This document shows, one piece after another, positions 1-8,686 of a stretch of DNA of 64,000 nucleotides (within the stretch, counting starts at the first letter, position 1; each line of letters opens with the position of its first letter). The DNA lies in NCBI GenBank assembly GCA_028692735.1, contig JAQUWS010000001.1, positions 1-64,000 on the forward strand, written 5' to 3'. The position numbers and the translations under genes are program-made. Source of the DNA: Candidatus Altimarinota bacterium (GTDB lineage: Bacteria > Patescibacteriota > Gracilibacteria > BD1-5 > UBA6164). The notes under the pieces were generated by a model, which did no database searches, was not told where the DNA came from, and was given only the letters and a program-made list of their open reading frames with translations.

Positions 1-56
1 GAACCCACGACCTCTAGGTCCGCGGCCTAGCGTTCTTCCAACTGAACTACGGGAGC
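1..56 (-). tRNA. tRNA-Arg (anticodon GCG), 3' part cut by window edge
   Basis: Read on the minus strand this begins GCTCCCG (acceptor), TA, then a D arm (GTTC/GAAC with an 8-nt loop containing GG), a perfect anticodon stem CTAGG/CCTAG, a 5-nt variable region and the start of the T arm (GTGGG TTC). The rest of the T arm and the 3' acceptor strand lie outside the window. The seven-base anticodon loop is CCGCGGA, so positions 34-36 read GCG and would decode arginine CGC/CGU. Position 33 is C instead of the near-invariant U. The fold is seen directly; the identity follows from the anticodon. Confidence 0.85.
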
Positions 57-81
57 ATGTATATGGAATTATCTTTTTTGT

Positions 82-107
82 GATTCTAGAATAGGTCCAG
101 AATGATA
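82..107 (+). repeat. Dispersed hairpin repeat, degenerate copy 1
   Basis: An imperfect inverted repeat (TTCTAGA ... TCCAGAA) followed by TGA. It has the layout of the better copies further on: a stem starting with ATTC or ATCC, a short AAG-containing loop, the complementary stem and then a conserved ATGAC tail. It lies between the tRNA and a TrmB-like gene, in a spacer with no gene. Confidence 0.5.
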
Positions 108-214
108 ACTTGGTACAAGTAGATTGCTTTTGTACTTCACAATTATAGATAAAATCTGCTAAATTATAAATAAAAAGAGTTAAATCACAAATTTTTTGAT
201 AAAATAAGTAAATA

Positions 215-937
215 TTATTTTAAGATGTTCCAGAAATAATTATGTAAGTTTCTATGAAAATCTGCTAAAGTCTTATTTTTTATTACAATAGCATAAATAG
301 GAGAAAAAGAAATCATTATAATAGAGTTTCATAGTACTATTATATCTACATCAAGCTCAAAATCTTTTGGTAAAAGTTTAATTTGTGAAAACGGATTGTT
401 TTTTATGTACTCTTTAGAAAAACTGTAGTTTTTTGTAAGAGTTTTGGTTTTTCATCAGGCTTTTTTTTCTAGAAATCATAGAGATCTATCAAACTCTTCG
501 CTAAAATGTTTGTAAAACTCTAAAGGGGATATAAAAGTGTAGATAGTCATTCAAGATCACCAAATTTTTTTGTAGAGATTGCGTAAATCTTCTTTGTCTT
601 CATAAAACTCTAAACTAGGATTTGGAGAATTCTTTGAGTATAGTGATTCTAAAATAGGTAATTTTTCTAAAAAGTTTTTCTTTTTTTCATCAAGAATATT
701 TACAAAACTTTTTGGATCTTGAGCTATATAAAAGGTTCTTTTTCATTTTATGGTTCTTTTTATTACATCTTTTTTTAAAAGAGATAGGATATGTGGATAT
801 ATAGTAGTTCTTTTTATCTCAGATTTTTTTGAAATACTTGATATTCATGATTTTCATAACTCCAAAATAGTTAGATATAACTTTGCTTCTATCTCAGATA
901 ATCATATTAAATTTAGTATTTTTCCGATATTTTCCAT
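215..937 (-). CDS. TrmB-family transcriptional regulator
   Basis: 240 residues under code 25. The N-terminus reads MENIGKILNLIGLSEIEAKL, followed by YLTILELGKSGISSISKKS and EIKRTTIYPHILSLLKK. This is the winged helix-turn-helix of the TrmB family, with the recognition helix around residues 35-55. The C-terminal stretch (around LDVDIIVLGNSIIMISFSPI, then a helix with FHRNLHNYFW) resembles the C-terminal effector region that follows the HTH in this family. Several glycines of the HTH are UGA codons. It probably binds DNA as a dimer. The target is unknown, and nothing in the neighbourhood suggests a sugar regulon. It is monocistronic, downstream of a gene-free spacer. Confidence 0.75.
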
Positions 938-1318
938 AAATAAAAAAAGTTAGAATAAAAATGCTTGTCAAAAATTGTCATTATCTGACTTATGTTGAAC
1001 TTGTTTTCGTATTGATCAGATATAAACTTAGGTTGTGTACTGGGGACTTAGATCAAGTCCGAGTATGACAAATAGGTAGTTTTATATTTTTTCACAGATT
1101 ATTATCTTTTACTATATTATTATTTTTTATTAAAAATGTCAATTTTTATGACACATTTTAAGAATTATAAAAATAATTATGTTTTATATAAGCCGTTTAT
1201 GTATTTTGTAAATTAAAATAAGTTTTAAAATATAGATTATTTTGTATTATTTAGTTATCTTTAAAGATATACATTTACAAAATAAACTTTTTAGAATTTA
1301 TTATCTAATTAATTACTT
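938..1318. other. Gene-free AT-rich spacer between two divergent TrmB-related genes
   Basis: About 380 bases with no convincing gene. It must hold the promoters of both divergently transcribed neighbours, but no clear -35/-10 pair stands out in the A/T background. The only structured element is a hairpin at about 1043-1070 (GGACTT/AAGTCC followed by GAGTATGACA), which looks like a diverged member of the dispersed hairpin repeat family. A 66-codon open frame from 961 runs across that repeat and is treated as chance. Confidence 0.6.
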
Positions 1319-1756
1319 ATGGAAAAAACTGTTTTTAAAAATGTCACAAAGCAAAAACTTTATGATATAACTCTAGAGTCAGCAAATTCAAAAGATAAAG
1401 AAATATATATTTTTGAAAAATGAAATATGTGAGATTTGGTGTGATATGAAGATGCTGAAAAATTGAGAAAAGTGTTTTTAAAAAATAACATAAAAGTAAA
1501 ACAAATTACAAATGAAGAAAATTTAATCTCTTTTTCAGATAATAAGGAGTTTATAGAAGAAGTTATGTCTATGAGATATGTTCCACAAAACAAGTTTTTT
1601 ATAGATTATGAAATTCTTATATTTGATGATATTGTAGCTGTTTATGATACCAAAGAATTATTGGTGATAAAAAATGAAAGATATGCAAGAATTCAAAAAT
1701 CAGTTTTTATGAATTACCGGAATAATTGAAAAGAAATTAGTATAGATAAAAAATAA
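1319..1756 (+). CDS. Small protein resembling the C-terminal domain of TrmB-like regulators
   Basis: 145 residues, starting MEKTVFKNVTKQKLYD. It has no HTH. The C-terminal half (FIDYEILIFDDIVAVYD, then LLVIKNERYARIQKSVF) has the same strand-strand-helix pattern as the end of the TrmB-like protein encoded divergently at 215-937: an acidic FDxEI strand, a hydrophobic strand, an I-KNE turn and an aromatic helix. I infer an orphan ligand or effector-binding domain related to that regulator. Its function is not known. It contains a few UGA glycines. No RBS is obvious. Confidence 0.6.
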
Positions 1757-1762
1757 TAATTA

Positions 1763-1812
1763 ACAGTGAATAATGAATAATGAATAATTATGGTAGCCAA
1801 TGCTAATAATCT
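1763..1812 (+). repeat. A/T-rich repeat of the GTGAATAATGAATAATG type
   Basis: Short near-tandem units of GAATAAT are followed by TATGGTAGCCAATGCTAAT. A clearly related copy lies at 10472-10521 (same ATGCTAATAAT end) and a shorter one is inside mnmA at 20528-20567. This is a second dispersed repeat family, distinct from the hairpin repeat. No coding function is seen. Confidence 0.6.
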
Positions 1813-1817
1813 TTTAA

Positions 1818-1845
1818 TAGATTCCGGACTAAATCCAGAATGACT
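1818..1845 (+). repeat. Dispersed hairpin repeat copy (ATTCCGGA/TCCAGAAT)
   Basis: An imperfect stem with a 5-nt loop followed by TGACTA, in the 3' spacer of recQ directly after the A/T repeat. It matches the family format of stem, AA-rich loop, stem and TGAC tail. Confidence 0.6.
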
Positions 1846-1881
1846 ATCTTCTTTTTTCTTTCAATTTCTTAATCTTTATTT

Positions 1882-4179
1882 CTATAAATCCTTTTTTTCT
1901 ATCATGGCAAGGCAAAGTTTTATATCAACATAGCTTATGTTTTTATTTTCTTTGTCTATTGCTTCTTTTATTTCTCAAAGTTTGTTTGATTTTAGTTTGT
2001 TTTTTTCTACAAACTCTTTTATAAGTTTTAGTTTCTTTAGTTCTGATAGTTTCATAACTTCATTTAAAGGGATTTTAGAATATGTGTAAAGTGAAATTAT
2101 ATGTGATTCTATTGTTTGTTTTGTAAGTTCTCTTTGTTTTGCTATTTCTTCAGTATTTAATCATTGATTAAACAATTCAAGAGTTTGAGTGTATGTATCA
2201 ACTTTTTCTATTTTTATTGTGTTTTTTTCTTTTGATTTTTTGGATGATTTTTCTTTTTTTTCAGGTTTGTTTAAAAATTTGTTTGCTTTTAGGTATAGGT
2301 TTGATTGTAATTCATCTTTTTCAGTATATAAGAGCTTATTATCAAAAATAGATAATCTTCATTTTTCTGTAAGTCATATCTTTGGGTATTGTCAGTCTGA
2401 TTTATATAGAAATCAAGCATCTATAAGCACTTCAAAAACTGATACTATTATATCTTTTGAGTATTCTTCTAAAATCGCATAATCTCTGTCTAAATCTAGA
2501 TCCCATTCTGTGATTTTTTTCTCCTTACTTCAAGTTAATACAGAAGCCAATATGTTGGCTCAAAATTTGCAATCAAATCTTTTTATAAATTCCAAAACTA
2601 TAAAATACACATTTGTTTTTATGATTTCTTTGAAATTTCAATTTGTAAGTTTCTTTTTGTCTATGCAATAATCACAAACTCAGCAGTTGTCTCATAGGGA
2701 ATTTATATCATCTTCATCTCAAAAGTATTCTAGTATAAATTTTTTCCTACACCCTGGTTTGAAAAGTAATTTTTTTATTTGTTCAAGTTTGAAATAAGAT
2801 TCATTTTTTAGTATATCTTGATGGTCCCATTTTATTGGGATGTCTTTATGTTGTTTTTTTCATAATATAATAGTGATTCATCTTCATCTAAAATCCTCTG
2901 TATCTTCATTTACATCAAATCATCTTTTTACAATTCAGTATTTTTCAAATATCTTTATGATACTTCAAACTTTTGTAGCACTTTTTAAATCACTTTCTTT
3001 TGCGATAAGTGCATAAGTTTTAAGTATTTGTTGATTTACTCATCATCATAGAGAAAAATCATTGTAAATATAATCATAAAGTTTAAGGATATCTTCTTTT
3101 GAAGGATTAGCATTTTCTATAAAAAATTCTTGTATAATTGTATCTTGATAAGAAGCTATTACAATAGAAAAACTTGTCTTTCAATCTCTTCAAGCTCTAC
3201 CTGCTTCTTGGTAATAATTTTCTATACTTCAAGGTAAGTTATAGTGAATTACATATCTGATATCTCTTTTATCAATTCACATACCAAAGGCATTGGTTGC
3301 GACTATGACATCGTAAGTCGAATCCATAAAATTATTTTGTTCACTTTCTCTAAGAGTTGATTTCATTTCTCAGGTGTAAACTCAAACATTTATTCATTGT
3401 GATTTTAGATGTTCATATACTTCTTTAACAGCTTTGATAGATGAACAATACACTATTCAGTAAGGGGGAGTTTTCTGAATTATCTCGACAACTTTATCAA
3501 GTTTATCTTCTTTTTTTGTTATTTCTCTGATTATAAAAACTAGGTTTTTTCTATCAAATCATTTTGTAAATATCTTATAATTTTTAAGTCAGAGTCTCAA
3601 AACTATATCTTCTCTTACTTTTTTTGTAGCTGTTGCAGTTAGTGCGACTATAGGAAAGTATTTATTTTGTTTTAAATCATCTATGAATCATTTTATTTTC
3701 ATATAACTTGGTCTGAAATCATGTCACCATTGGCTTATACAGTGAGCTTCATCTATTGCAATAAGAGCTATATCTATATTTTTTATTACTCTTAAAAAGT
3801 GTTCATCGTTGAGTCTTTCAGGAGCAATATATAGAAACTTTATTCAGCCTTGTTCATCAGGCATATTTTGACTTATTTCGTCTAGTATAAATCTTTTGTC
3901 TACTACTGAAATACTTGAGTTAATAAACTCTGTTCTTATATTAAGCTCATTTAGTTTATCAACTTGGTCTTTCATCAATGATATAAGAGGTGAAATAATT
4001 ATAACAAGACCGGTTCTCATAATACCAGGGAATTGATAAGTAAGGGATTTACCTCATCAAGTTGGCATAAAAACAAGAGTATCATTTCAATCAATTATAC
4101 TTTGTATAATTTCTTCTTGTCATTCTCTAAATGATTCTAATTTAAACTTTTCTTGGAGTATTTTTTCTAGTTTTTGCAT
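1882..4179 (-). CDS. recQ: ATP-dependent DNA helicase RecQ
   Basis: 765 residues. Helicase motifs appear in order: motif I MPTGGGKSLTYQ (two of its glycines are UGA), motif II IDEAHCISQWGHDFR, motif III ALTATAT, then motifs IV-VI (IVYCSS, VIVATNAFGMGIDKRDI, YYQEAGRAGRDG). A zinc-binding RQC part follows (CRKKFILEYFG ... DNCGVCDYC) and then a helical C-terminal region with an HTH-like segment (TQTLELFNQGLNTEEIAKQ). RecQ unwinds DNA 3' to 5' in recombination and fork repair. Length and domain order are normal for the family. The start is the first in-frame ATG before the conserved N-terminus. No clear Shine-Dalgarno is visible. Confidence 0.95.
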
Positions 4180-4270
4180 TTGTTGGGGGATTAATTATTC
4201 TCATTTAATTTCTTTTATTTTTTTCAATTTCAGAATCTTAATAGCTTATTTTATACACAAACATTGTATT

Positions 4271-4300
4271 ATAGATCCTGAAACAAGTTCAGGATGACGG
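4271..4300 (+). repeat. Dispersed hairpin repeat, perfect copy
   Basis: Stem ATCCTGAA / TTCAGGAT with loop ACAAG, then GACG. The 28-base core is identical to the copy at 5284-5312, which shows this is a true repeat and not a chance hairpin. It lies in the spacer between recQ and the antitoxin gene. Confidence 0.8.
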
Positions 4301-4311
4301 AAAAATTGGTC

Positions 4312-4653
4312 TTAATTATTGACTAAACATCTATTTTTCACATATTCACTTACATTATCATATCAGTTTGCTTTTGCATTTTTTTCAAGTTGCATTCTTT
4401 GTTTTGGAGTAAGTCTGAATTGGAATACTGATGTCTTGTTTTGAGATTGTTCGTCTTCTATTAATCAGGGAAGATCTTTTAAAAGTAAATCTAGGTCATT
4501 TTTTCCATAAGGCTGAGAAATTCAAGCTCATTCACATTTTATATATATTTCTTCTTCTTCAGTTGTATCATATATATATAAATTGTATTTTTTTGTTCAG
4601 ACAGGGATTATTATAATCCTTTCTGTTTCAGGTTTAATTATTTCTTCAAACAT
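4312..4653 (-). CDS. Probable antitoxin partner of HicA, with C-terminal ribbon-helix-helix-like segment
   Basis: 113 residues. The first part (MFEEIIKPETERIIIIPVGT, then YNLYIYDTTEEEEIYIKCEG) is rich in beta strands. The C-terminus (RLTPKQRMQLEKNAKANGYD, then NVSEYVKNRCL) has the pattern of a small DNA-binding strand-helix-helix module such as those on RHH antitoxins. It starts 11 bases after the stop of the HicA-like gene, in the usual toxin-then-antitoxin order. I therefore infer a HicB-type role: neutralising the toxin and repressing the operon. The N-terminal domain does not clearly match the classical HicB fold, so the family is uncertain. Confidence 0.6.
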
Positions 4654-4664
4654 AATTATTGTAA

Positions 4665-4907
4665 TTAATTATTAAAATATCTTTTAAACATTTTTGATAT
4701 TCTTTGTTTGTATATTGGTAATGTGTCGTTTCAATGAACTGGGTAAGTATATACAATTCATTTTTCTTTATGAGTTATTTTTCTATGGCTTCATTTTCAT
4801 TCAATGAATATAAATCAAAGGTCAAAAAGTAAAATTTCTATCTCTGATAACTTTAAACTATTAGGATTATTTAATAGTTTTTCTATAATTTTTTCTCTTT
4901 TTGTCAT
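4665..4907 (-). CDS. hicA: HicA-family mRNA interferase toxin
   Basis: 80 residues. It carries the small dsRBD-like HicA pattern: an N-terminal helix (MTKREKIIEKLLNNPNSLKL), a strand, GKGSHRKITHKEKG containing the catalytic histidine in the G-SHxxxxH motif, then YPVHGNDTLPIYKQRISKMF. HicA toxins cleave mRNA. The length is typical. The gene is first in a two-gene operon with the adjacent antitoxin-like gene. The G of GSH is a UGA codon, so this toxin depends on the recoded UGA for its active-site motif. Confidence 0.8.
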
Positions 4908-5061
4908 AAATTATTATTTATGTATAGACATTATAATTATTTGTAATTACAATGCAAATATAATATTTTTTATTGTATAATATATACTTTAATGTATTTA
5001 TCGTATATAATATAGTTATACTTTTTAAAAATGCAAATAAAAATATGGATATTATTTTTTC

Positions 5062-5091
5062 ATAGATTCCTGTCTTTGCAGGAATGACGAA
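5062..5091 (+). repeat. Dispersed hairpin repeat copy (ATTCCTG/CAGGAAT)
   Basis: A seven-base perfect stem with loop TCTTTG, followed by GACGA. The stem sequence differs from the 4271 copy at both arms in a compensating way, so base-pairing is preserved while sequence changes. Confidence 0.8.
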
Positions 5092-5153
5092 GATAAAAGA
5101 TAGGTATGGTATGCTTTTTTAAAGGTTCTTTTTATGTATAATAATTTTTAATT

Positions 5154-5188
5154 AAAAAAAGTTTACTTGAAACAAGTAAACTTTTTTT
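5154..5188. terminator. Intrinsic terminator, bidirectional
   Basis: A perfect 16-bp inverted repeat (seven A, GTTTACTTG, loop AAA, CAAGTAAAC, seven T). U-runs lie on both strands. It probably ends the minus-strand peroxiredoxin transcript. Confidence 0.85.
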
Positions 5189-5210
5189 AAAAGGATTAAT
5201 AACTTTTTTA

Positions 5211-5238
5211 TGGTTTCTGAACAAGTCCGGAATGACAG
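5211..5238 (+). repeat. Dispersed hairpin repeat, degenerate copy
   Basis: TTTCTGA, loop ACAAG, TCCGGAA and then TGACAG. It keeps the AACAAG loop and TGAC tail of the family with partial pairing. Confidence 0.6.
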
Positions 5239-5283
5239 TTTATTAAGTATTAGTCTTTAAATTTTTTGTAAGGATTAATTTAT

Positions 5284-5312
5284 TAGATCCTGAAACAAGT
5301 TCAGGATGACGA
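5284..5312 (+). repeat. Dispersed hairpin repeat, perfect copy identical to 4271
   Basis: Same stem ATCCTGAA / TTCAGGAT, same loop and same GACG tail as the copy about 1 kb upstream. It ends a few bases before the stop codon of the peroxiredoxin gene. Confidence 0.8.
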
Positions 5313-5318
5313 AAAGGA

Positions 5319-5945
5319 TTATTTATTTAAAGCTTCATAAACTTCTCAAGCTATTTTTATAGATGGAGCAAGAGTTGTGTTTCATTTAACCCATTTAGCA
5401 GGACATGCAATTCAAGGATTTGCTCTCATATGTTGAAGTGCTTCTATTTTCCTTATAAGTTCTTCACTATTTCTTCCTAGTGGTCCAGAAGTCACTTCTA
5501 TAACTCTAGTTATACCATCTGGATCAATTACAAAAGTACCTCTTCATGCAATTCAAGTTTTTTCATCAAGGATATTGTATGTATCAGCTATTTCTAAATT
5601 GTGATCAGATAACATCTTGTAAGGGAAGTTTTGCATAAGTCTTTCATGTTTTACCCATGCTCTATGAGAGTAAACAGTGTCAGTAGATGTAGCTAGTACT
5701 TCAACTCAAATAGTCTCAAATATATCTCTAGCATCAGCCATATCTTTTAATTCAGTAGGACATACAAATGTAAAGTCAGCAGGGTAGTAAAATAATACAA
5801 TCCATTTTCATCTAAGGCTTCATAAACTTACTACAGTTTCATCATCGATTAGTGGATCATAAGCTGGTAAGTTAAAATCCGGAGCCTCAGTATCAATTTT
5901 TACTTGTTTATACAAGTATTCATTATTTTCGCAGTTGCAACTCAT
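5319..5945 (-). CDS. 2-Cys peroxiredoxin (AhpC/Prx family)
   Basis: 208 residues, starting [16 protein letters not shown]. The peroxidatic cysteine lies in [16 protein letters not shown], the family signature with Thr and Pro around the Cys. The resolving cysteine is in NPGIACPAKW near the C-terminus. It reduces hydrogen peroxide and organic peroxides using thiol electrons, probably supplied by the thioredoxin reductase encoded at 48.3 kb. The length is typical of the typical 2-Cys class. Two extra cysteines in the N-terminal CNC are unusual. It is monocistronic, with a terminator 130 bases downstream. Confidence 0.93.
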
Positions 5946-6022
5946 ATTATTCTTTAATTAAGGGATAAAACTGTAAATGTTAGTAGTATAACATTCATTA
6001 TGATTTTATAGTTTTTTAAGTT

Positions 6023-8299
6023 TTAGTCAATTTTTGATTTTACATAATTGTCTGATCTGTAGACTCTTCATTCTATTCAGTTTGATACTATATATAATTT
6101 CTTTTCTCAATAGAAATTATCAATAAATCTTTTTTCTTGTCATTGTCCGCGTCATATTAAATCAGCTCTGTTTTTTTGTTCCATTAGTGTTAATTTATGT
6201 CATGAAAAAATTATTGTTATTCATTTTTCAGCACAGATAGTTTCTATATGTCATCTAAAATGGTTTGAAGCTCATGTAACTATAACAACTCAATCTTTAG
6301 GTAGCATACTTTCGTCAAAGTTATTTATTCCTAAAGAACAAAATTGACTTCAGTCAAATATAACACATCATTTTTCATTACTATTATTTTTCCAATTAGG
6401 TAATATATCTAGAGTAGTATCAACTGCTCATAAACTTCTTCATCTAAATAAAGAATTTTTGTTTTTTGGAAAAGTTATATCACTTTTTTGGGAGTAGTTT
6501 TCAGGTAAATAACGGCTTTGGAGTATATGTAAAATAGGCTCATCATACAAATCAAGTATAGTTTCAATTTGAATTGCTTTGTTGTAATGTTTTTCAAGTA
6601 AGTAGCAAATTATTCATATTTCTTCAATTTGATCAAAAAGAGAATATGATCAAACTCGTTTTGAATCAAGTTGGTAATGAAATGAATTTCTTTCATTTGA
6701 GTTAGGATCTGTAATTTTTTCTATTAGTTTATTTTTATTTATTATTGGTCTAAGTTTTGATTCATCTTGATTTTCTCACATTTCTAATTCATATTGTTTA
6801 TATTCAAATACTATATCCATAAGCTCAGGTACATTTTTTAGTATAGTATTTATATAAATTTTTTCATTTTTATGATGTTCATCAATATATTCTTGAATGA
6901 TTATTCACATTTCTTCTTTGTTGATTTTATTATCTTTTTGGTATTTTATAGCTTTTTCACTATTTGTTGATTCATAGATTTTTATTATTTCATTTTTAAA
7001 TTCTTCAAAACTTGCATTTTCTTTAAGTGTAATTGACTCATAGATTCAAGCTCATGTTGAATTTTCGTTATCTTCAGAATATAGTGCACTACTTCTTAGT
7101 ATGACTTTTTTGCCTTTTATTTGGTTAAAGTAGGTTTTTAATTCTTTATCTATGTTTTCATTGTTTTTCCATTTTTTGTGGATTGAAACTGGTATTTTTT
7201 CATATGCAGGAATATTTAATTCTTTTATTTCATAATAAAAAGGAAGTTTAGTTTTTTCTCTTAATAAATTTAGTTTTTCAAGAAATTCTTTAATCATATC
7301 TAAATTGGCTCATTTTGCTCAGTAAATTTTAGTTTTTTCTTCTAACTTTTTTTTATCTATTATTCATATTGTTTCATCAAAATCGTTTAAAAATTCAGCT
7401 ATTTGTAAGTTTATACTTGCTGTATCTAATCAATATACATGAGCTATAACTCTTTTTTCATCATATCTGTATACATCAGTTTCTTTATCAATTTGGTATA
7501 TCAAATCCATAGTAATAGGAATTCCTTCTCTTCTATGACCATCTAGGAAATATTGGTTTTCAGTAAGTAGTTTTTCAAGTTTCTCTTTTAAAATTTGTAC
7601 CAATTTTTTTCTTTTTTGAGTGTCTGTTTCATTTATAGATTTATTTGATATGTCTTTTATTTGAGCTATTTTAATATTGTCTATATTGTATATCAAATAA
7701 TATCTAACTTTTTCAATTTTTTCTTGTATTTCATCTTTTGATTGCTTAATTCAATGTAATTTTAGTATTGATTCGCTTAGTTCTGGATTATTTTTTAAAT
7801 TATCTAAGAACTTTAACGTGTTGTCTAGATTTGTTTCAGGAAAGTTAATGTTTATTTCATAATTTAATTCATCATCATCTTGTTTTAGATCAAGTTTATT
7901 AAAAATGAAAACAGCTATTTCTAAGTATCAATTTAATGTGTTTTGAATGTTTATAAGAGTATGTTTTAAAGTTTTTAATTTATTACTTATTTCTGAAAAC
8001 TCTATTTTATCCCAGTATTTTTCAAAGTACTTATATGCTAGTTCTGGGGTATTTTCTATATTTTCTATATTTTTTATCAGTTCTTGGAAATCATAAAATC
8101 AGTATTTTTTATAAGTTTTTGTTATAAAATTTATAGGATTTATTTCATCAAGATTTGTTTGATTGAAAAGACTAAATATAAAATCAGTGTAATCCATTAT
8201 TGTGCTTACTTTTGTTTTTGAATTGTTTATATGTTGTTCAAACTCAGTATTATTTCTTTGCTTTGAAATATCTCAATTTAGATTGTTTAGAGTAGACAT
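6023..8299 (-). CDS. PEP synthase/pyruvate phosphate dikinase-like protein (divergent)
   Basis: 758 residues. The first 330 or so are helical and unrecognised. Around residue 330 an ATP-grasp-like PPDK N-terminal region begins (KTKIYGAKGANLDM), followed by the nucleotide-binding signature VILRSSALYSEDNEN and by an I-L-R-L-type ILHILQSRYL segment. The C-terminus holds a swivelling domain (GVVIVTGASNHFRGHIETIC, AEKGITII) in which the H of RGHIE fits the phosphorylated histidine of PEP-utilising enzymes. No PEP-binding TIM barrel follows. This is what rifampicin phosphotransferase-like and other short members look like, but the true substrate is unknown. Phosphotransfer is inferred, not shown. 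Confidence 0.6.
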
Positions 8300-8440
8300 A
8301 ATTAAATAATAATTATAAAAAAATTTGATTAAATATAATATATTTTTATATTATGTCAATAAGTTTATGTTAAGTATAATTTATATTAAATCTTATATTT
8401 AAAATTTGCAATTTAAGAAAATATTTTTAATATATGATGT

Positions 8441-8674
8441 ATCAAATAAAAGCGATTGAGCAGAAAACAACTGCGAGCTGAAGGAAGAAAGTGAAATATT
8501 AATTGATTTCTGAAAAGTTGTTTCAGAATGACTATTAAAGTAATTATTAGAACCTTCCGAGAGTAAAAGCTCTTGTTACAAAAAATAAAATTAAGAAATA
8601 GCTTTTGGTGGCACCTCCTCGTTTTTAGCGAGGCCGAAAGCACACATTAATTTTATGTGTGTTTTTATTTTTAA
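8441..8674 (+). promoter_or_regulatory. T-box riboswitch (transcription attenuator) for aspS
   Basis: An antiterminator of canonical build is visible. Helix A1 is CTTTTGG (8602-8608) with CCGAAAG (8634-8640), the T-box bulge is TGGCACCT (8609-8616) and helix A2 is CCTCG/CGAGG. TGGC is complementary to GCCA, the 3' end expected for tRNA-Asp with discriminator G73. A competing terminator (AAAGCACACAT ... ATGTGTG then TTTTTATTTTT, 8637-8672) shares its 5' arm with A1, as the T-box mechanism requires. A small stem III-like hairpin lies near 8559-8577. Stem I should occupy about 8441-8500, but I could not place the specifier codon. Uncharged tRNA-Asp would favour aspS expression. Confidence 0.78.
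8504..8534 (+). repeat. Dispersed hairpin repeat inside the T-box leader
   Basis: TTCTGAAA, loop AGTTG, TTTCAGAA and then TGACTA. This has the stem-loop-stem-TGAC format of the dispersed family. It sits between the presumed stem I and stem III of the aspS leader. Alternatively the hairpin may be a native leader stem that only resembles the repeat. Confidence 0.6.
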
Positions 8675-8686
8675 AAAAATTATATT

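Larger units (their letters stand above)
4908..5318. other. Repeat-rich, gene-free spacer upstream of hicA
   Basis: About 410 bases with no gene. It contains three hairpin repeat copies (about 5062-5091, 5211-5238 and 5284-5312) and one intrinsic terminator (5154-5188). The hicA promoter must lie near its left end. Nothing else is recognisable. Confidence 0.7.

Noticed and set aside
961-1161. 66-codon open frame (code 25) in the TrmB spacer
   Set aside because: It runs through a hairpin repeat, has odd codon use (CGA, CTG, GTC) for this genome, no RBS and no recognisable protein features.
5154-5188. Considered as another copy of the hairpin repeat
   Set aside because: The stem sequence, A/T tracts and lack of the GAC tail mark it as an ordinary intrinsic terminator, although the loop AAA next to CAAG resembles the repeat.
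8413-8643. Minus-strand open frame of 76 codons in the aspS leader
   Set aside because: It lies antisense over the T-box leader, whose RNA signals explain this stretch. It has no family features.
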